DNA from: Comamonadaceae bacterium
GTDB taxonomy: Bacteria; Pseudomonadota; Gammaproteobacteria; Burkholderiales; Burkholderiaceae_C
Reading direction: 5' to 3'
Assembly: GCA_947455585.1 (NCBI GenBank)
Contig: CANGOY010000076.1
Coordinates: 1 to 8,160, forward strand
Length of the DNA stretch: 8,160 nucleotides
The position numbers and the translations under genes are program-made. Below the pieces are notes generated by a model that saw only the letters and a program-made list of their open reading frames with translations, had not been told where the DNA came from and made no database searches. Each line of letters begins with the position of its first letter. The first letter of the stretch is position 1. Positions 6,426 through 8,160 of the stretch are shown here, one piece after another.

Positions 6426-7565
6426 TTAGTTGAAAAAGCGCTTGAGCTTTTCTGCCCATCCACCCTCGGCGGGCGAATGTTTGGCGCCGCCTTTTTTCAG
6501 GGACTCGTCCAGCTCTTTGAGCAGCTTGCGTTGGTGCTCGGTGAGCTTGACCGGTGTTTCCACCGAGATGTGGCAATACAAATCGCCAGGGAAGCTGGAG
6601 CGAATGCCCTTCAAGCCTTTGCCGCGCAAACGGAACTGCTTGTCGCTTTGCGTGCCTTCTGGAATATCAATCGCGGCTTCGCCCGCCAGTGTGGGCACGC
6701 GAATTTCGCCACCCAACGCTGCGGTGGTGATGCTGATAGGCACCGAGCAGTGCAGGTCGTCGCCATCACGCTCAAAGATGTCATGCTTCTTGACGCGAAT
6801 CTCGATGAACAAGTCGCCGGGTGGACCGCCATTGGTGCCGGGCTCGCCGTTGCCGGTGCTGCGAATGCGCATGCCGTCGTCGATGCCTGCTGGGATTTTG
6901 ACTTCCAGTGTTTTTTGCTTCTTGATCTTGCCTTGGCCATGACACATATTGCACGGGTCTGGAATGATCTTGCCCGAGCCTCTGCAGTGTGGACAGGTTT
7001 GCTGCACGCTGAAAAAGCCTTGGCGCATTTGCACCTGACCGCTGCCGTGACAGGTGGTACAGGTTTTGACCGAGGTGCCGGGTTTGGCGCCTGAGCCATC
7101 ACAGGTTTCGCACTCGTCCCAGCCTGGAATTTTGAGCTGTGCGTCTTTGCCATTGGCCGCTTCTTCGAGCGTGATTTCCATGGCGTAACTGAGGTCGTTG
7201 CCGCGGTAAACCTGACGGCCTGCGGGGCCACGGCGTTGCTGGCCAAAGATGTCACCAAAGATGTCGCCAAAGGCTTCACCAAAACCTGCCCCCCCAGCGC
7301 CAAAGCCGCCACCAGGGCCGCCGCGCATATTGGGGTCGACGCCTGCATGGCCATATTGGTCGTAAGCCGCGCGCTTGTCGGGATCCGACAGCATTTCGTA
7401 GGCCTCTTTGACCTCTTTGAACTGTGCCTCTGCTTCCTTGGCTTTGTCGCCTTGGTTGCGGTCGGGGTGGTGCTTCATCGCGAGTTTGCGATAAGCCTTT
7501 TTGATCTCTTCGTCACTCGCGCCTTTGGCAAGACCGAGAACTTCATAAAAATCGCGTTTGGACAT
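6426..7565 (-). CDS. dnaJ: Chaperone protein DnaJ (Hsp40)
   Basis: Full-length 379-aa DnaJ, the co-chaperone that delivers unfolded clients to DnaK and stimulates its ATPase in the cytoplasm. The J-domain occupies 1-70 with the HPD motif at 33-35 and the QFKEVKEAYEMLSD helix region. A Gly/Phe-rich linker spans ~80-115 and includes a GDIFGDIFG segment. Four CxxCxGxG repeats bind two zinc ions: Cys152/155, 169/172, 191/194 and 205/208. C-terminal beta-domains I and II (~215-340) and a dimerisation tail ending in WAEKLKRFFN follow. Length and domain order are those of type I DnaJ; nothing is missing. ATG 7565 gives the canonical SKRDFYEVLG start, although no clear Shine-Dalgarno sequence precedes it. 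It lies 105 bp downstream of dnaK on the same strand, the usual dnaK-dnaJ order, with two hairpins in the gap that could adjust the DnaK:DnaJ ratio. Confidence 0.98.
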   Translation of the reverse strand: MSKRDFYEVLGLAKGASDEEIKKAYRKLAMKHHPDRNQGDKAKEAEAQFKEVKEAYEMLSDPDKRAAYDQYGHAGVDPNMRGGPGGGFGAGGAGFGEAFGDIFGDIFGQQRRGPAGRQVYRGNDLSYAMEITLEEAANGKDAQLKIPGWDECETCDGSGAKPGTSVKTCTTCHGSGQVQMRQGFFSVQQTCPHCRGSGKIIPDPCNMCHGQGKIKKQKTLEVKIPAGIDDGMRIRSTGNGEPGTNGGPPGDLFIEIRVKKHDIFERDGDDLHCSVPISITTAALGGEIRVPTLAGEAAIDIPEGTQSDKQFRLRGKGLKGIRSSFPGDLYCHISVETPVKLTEHQRKLLKELDESLKKGGAKHSPAEGGWAEKLKRFFN

Positions 7566-7607
7566 GGTGTGGGCAGTGCCGTGTTTTGTGGGGCTTGGTT
7601 ACGACTT

Positions 7608-7642
7608 CGCCGCGTGTTCACCTTTTCAGGCGAAACGCGGCG
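7608..7642 (-). other. Strong stem-loop in the dnaK-dnaJ intergenic region
   Basis: Left arm 7608-7622 (CGCCGCGTGTTCACC) and right arm 7629-7642 (GGCGAAACGCGGCG) pair into an eight-pair stem base (CGCCGCGT with ACGCGGCG), extended by TTC/GAA and CC/GG across one bulge and one mismatch, with a TTTTCA loop. It sits 28 bp downstream of the dnaK stop and 42 bp upstream of the dnaJ start. No T-run follows on either strand, so it is unlikely to be an intrinsic terminator alone. A transcript-stabilising or processing hairpin that sets relative dnaK and dnaJ message levels is a reasonable reading. Confidence 0.5.
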
Positions 7643-7662
7643 AGGTCAGCGCAGAAGTTGAG

Positions 7663-7681
7663 AAAAAGGCTTAGCCTTTTT
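7663..7681 (-). terminator. Hairpin enclosing the dnaK stop codon (possible weak terminator/attenuator)
   Basis: On the minus strand the message reads AAAAAGGC, TAA, GCCTTTTT, then CTC. The perfect 8-bp stem (7663-7670 with 7674-7681) leaves exactly the dnaK stop codon as a 3-nt loop. Only three pairs are G-C and the T-run is part of the stem, so strength as a terminator is doubtful. It could cause partial read-through to dnaJ. The same shape on the plus strand also has a T-run, but no plus-strand gene is nearby. Confidence 0.35.
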
Positions 7682-8160
7682 TGACTTCTTTCACTTCAGC
7701 GTCGACCACGTTGTCGTCAGCTGGTTTGGCTTCAGGGCCAGCGGCTGCGCCGCCTGCGGCTTGCGCTGCTTGCATGTCAGCGTAGACTTTTTCGCCCAGC
7801 TTTTGCGAGGCAGTCATCAAAGTTTCGGTCTTGGCATCGATGTCGGCTTTGTCTTCGCCTTTCAATGCTTCTTCGACTTCTTTGATGGCCGCTTCGATGG
7901 TTTCTTTTTCGCCAGCATCCAGCTTGTCACCGTGCTCGACCAAGCTCTTCTTCACGCTGTGAACAGCGGCATCCGCTTGGTTGCGAGACTGCACGATTTC
8001 CAATTTCTTCTTGTCTTCGACGGCGTTCAACTCAGCGTCTTTCACCATTTGTTGAATTTCGTCTTCGCTCAAACCAGAGTTGGCCTTGATCGTGATTTTG
8101 TTTTCTTTGCCAGTGGCTTTGTCCTTGGCGCCCACATGCAAGATGCCGTTCGCGTCAATG
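7671..8160 (-). CDS. dnaK: Chaperone protein DnaK (Hsp70), C-terminal part (cut by window edge)
   Basis: The last ~162 residues of the Hsp70 chaperone; the ATPase domain and most of the beta-sandwich lie beyond 8160. The visible protein enters at IDANGILHVGAKDKATGKEN, the end of the substrate-binding beta domain. It continues with the conserved ITIKANSGLSEDEI and then the charged helical lid (~30-130 of the visible part). A disordered Ala/Gly-rich linker (AQAAGGAAAGPEAKPAD) leads to the acidic/basic tail DAEVKEVKKG, resembling the EEVD-like C-terminal tails of bacterial DnaK. The frame is open to the window edge, so the internal TTG at 8141 is not a start. It is the first gene seen of the leftward block dnaK-dnaJ-nuclease-transferase. 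Heat-shock (sigma-32) control is usual for this gene, but the promoter is outside the window. Confidence 0.97.
   Translation of the reverse strand, partial: IDANGILHVGAKDKATGKENKITIKANSGLSEDEIQQMVKDAELNAVEDKKKLEIVQSRNQADAAVHSVKKSLVEHGDKLDAGEKETIEAAIKEVEEALKGEDKADIDAKTETLMTASQKLGEKVYADMQAAQAAGGAAAGPEAKPADDNVVDAEVKEVKKG

Noticed and set aside
6477..7094. 205-codon plus-strand open frame opposite dnaJ
   Set aside because: Long open antisense frames are expected opposite biased codons; no domain is recognisable and no ribosome-binding site stands out.
6611..7354. 247-codon open frame on the same strand as dnaJ in another frame
   Set aside because: Low-complexity Ala/Ser-rich product without recognisable motifs; the overlapping frame encodes complete DnaJ.
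1..8160. CRISPR array, insertion sequence, tRNA or rRNA
   Set aside because: No spaced direct repeats, transposase motifs, terminal inverted repeats with target duplication, or cloverleaf/rRNA sequence were seen.

Overview
The window looks like chromosomal DNA of a betaproteobacterium of the Burkholderiales, most likely Comamonadaceae (Limnohabitans/Rhodoferax-like). This is judged from moderate GC, the style of the DnaK, DnaJ and EptA-type proteins, and a cyanophycin synthetase next to an ABC transporter/DUF1854 pair. The genus is an inference; no rRNA or other decisive marker is present. Coding density is high, and the longest gene-free stretch is 196 bp (386-581).

Left part (1-3331) is a cyanophycin-linked locus. 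The first ~128 codons of a cyanophycin synthetase gene (cphA) run leftward off the window edge. Divergent from it, across the 196-bp spacer, is a rightward two-gene operon. Its first gene encodes a 761-aa ABC half-exporter with an extra N-terminal beta-rich domain and a CPxC...CPxC zinc-ribbon-like knuckle. The second, overlapping it by ATGA, encodes a 155-aa DUF1854 protein. This is the least understood and most interesting part: a conserved-looking membrane ATPase plus an uncharacterised small partner beside a storage-polymer synthetase. The spacer holds an 18-bp dyad (442-459) and a perfect tandem 10-bp repeat (544-563) containing a TTGACA hexamer.

Right part (3347-8160) is a leftward block: dnaK (3' part only), dnaJ, a beta-CASP metallo-beta-lactamase-fold protein (probable RNA-processing nuclease) and an EptA-type phosphoethanolamine transferase. 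It converges on the cyanophycin operon with only 15 bp between stop codons. The dnaK-dnaJ gap holds two hairpins, one with the dnaK stop codon in its loop. The dnaJ-nuclease gap holds a perfect 8-bp hairpin that could terminate transcription or mask the purine-rich stretch ahead of the nuclease gene.

Functionally, DnaK and DnaJ are the Hsp70/Hsp40 chaperone pair. The nuclease-like protein probably acts on RNA, and the transferase probably decorates lipid A at the periplasmic face of the inner membrane. Whether the last two share heat-shock transcription cannot be decided from sequence alone. No mobile element, CRISPR array, tRNA or rRNA was found.
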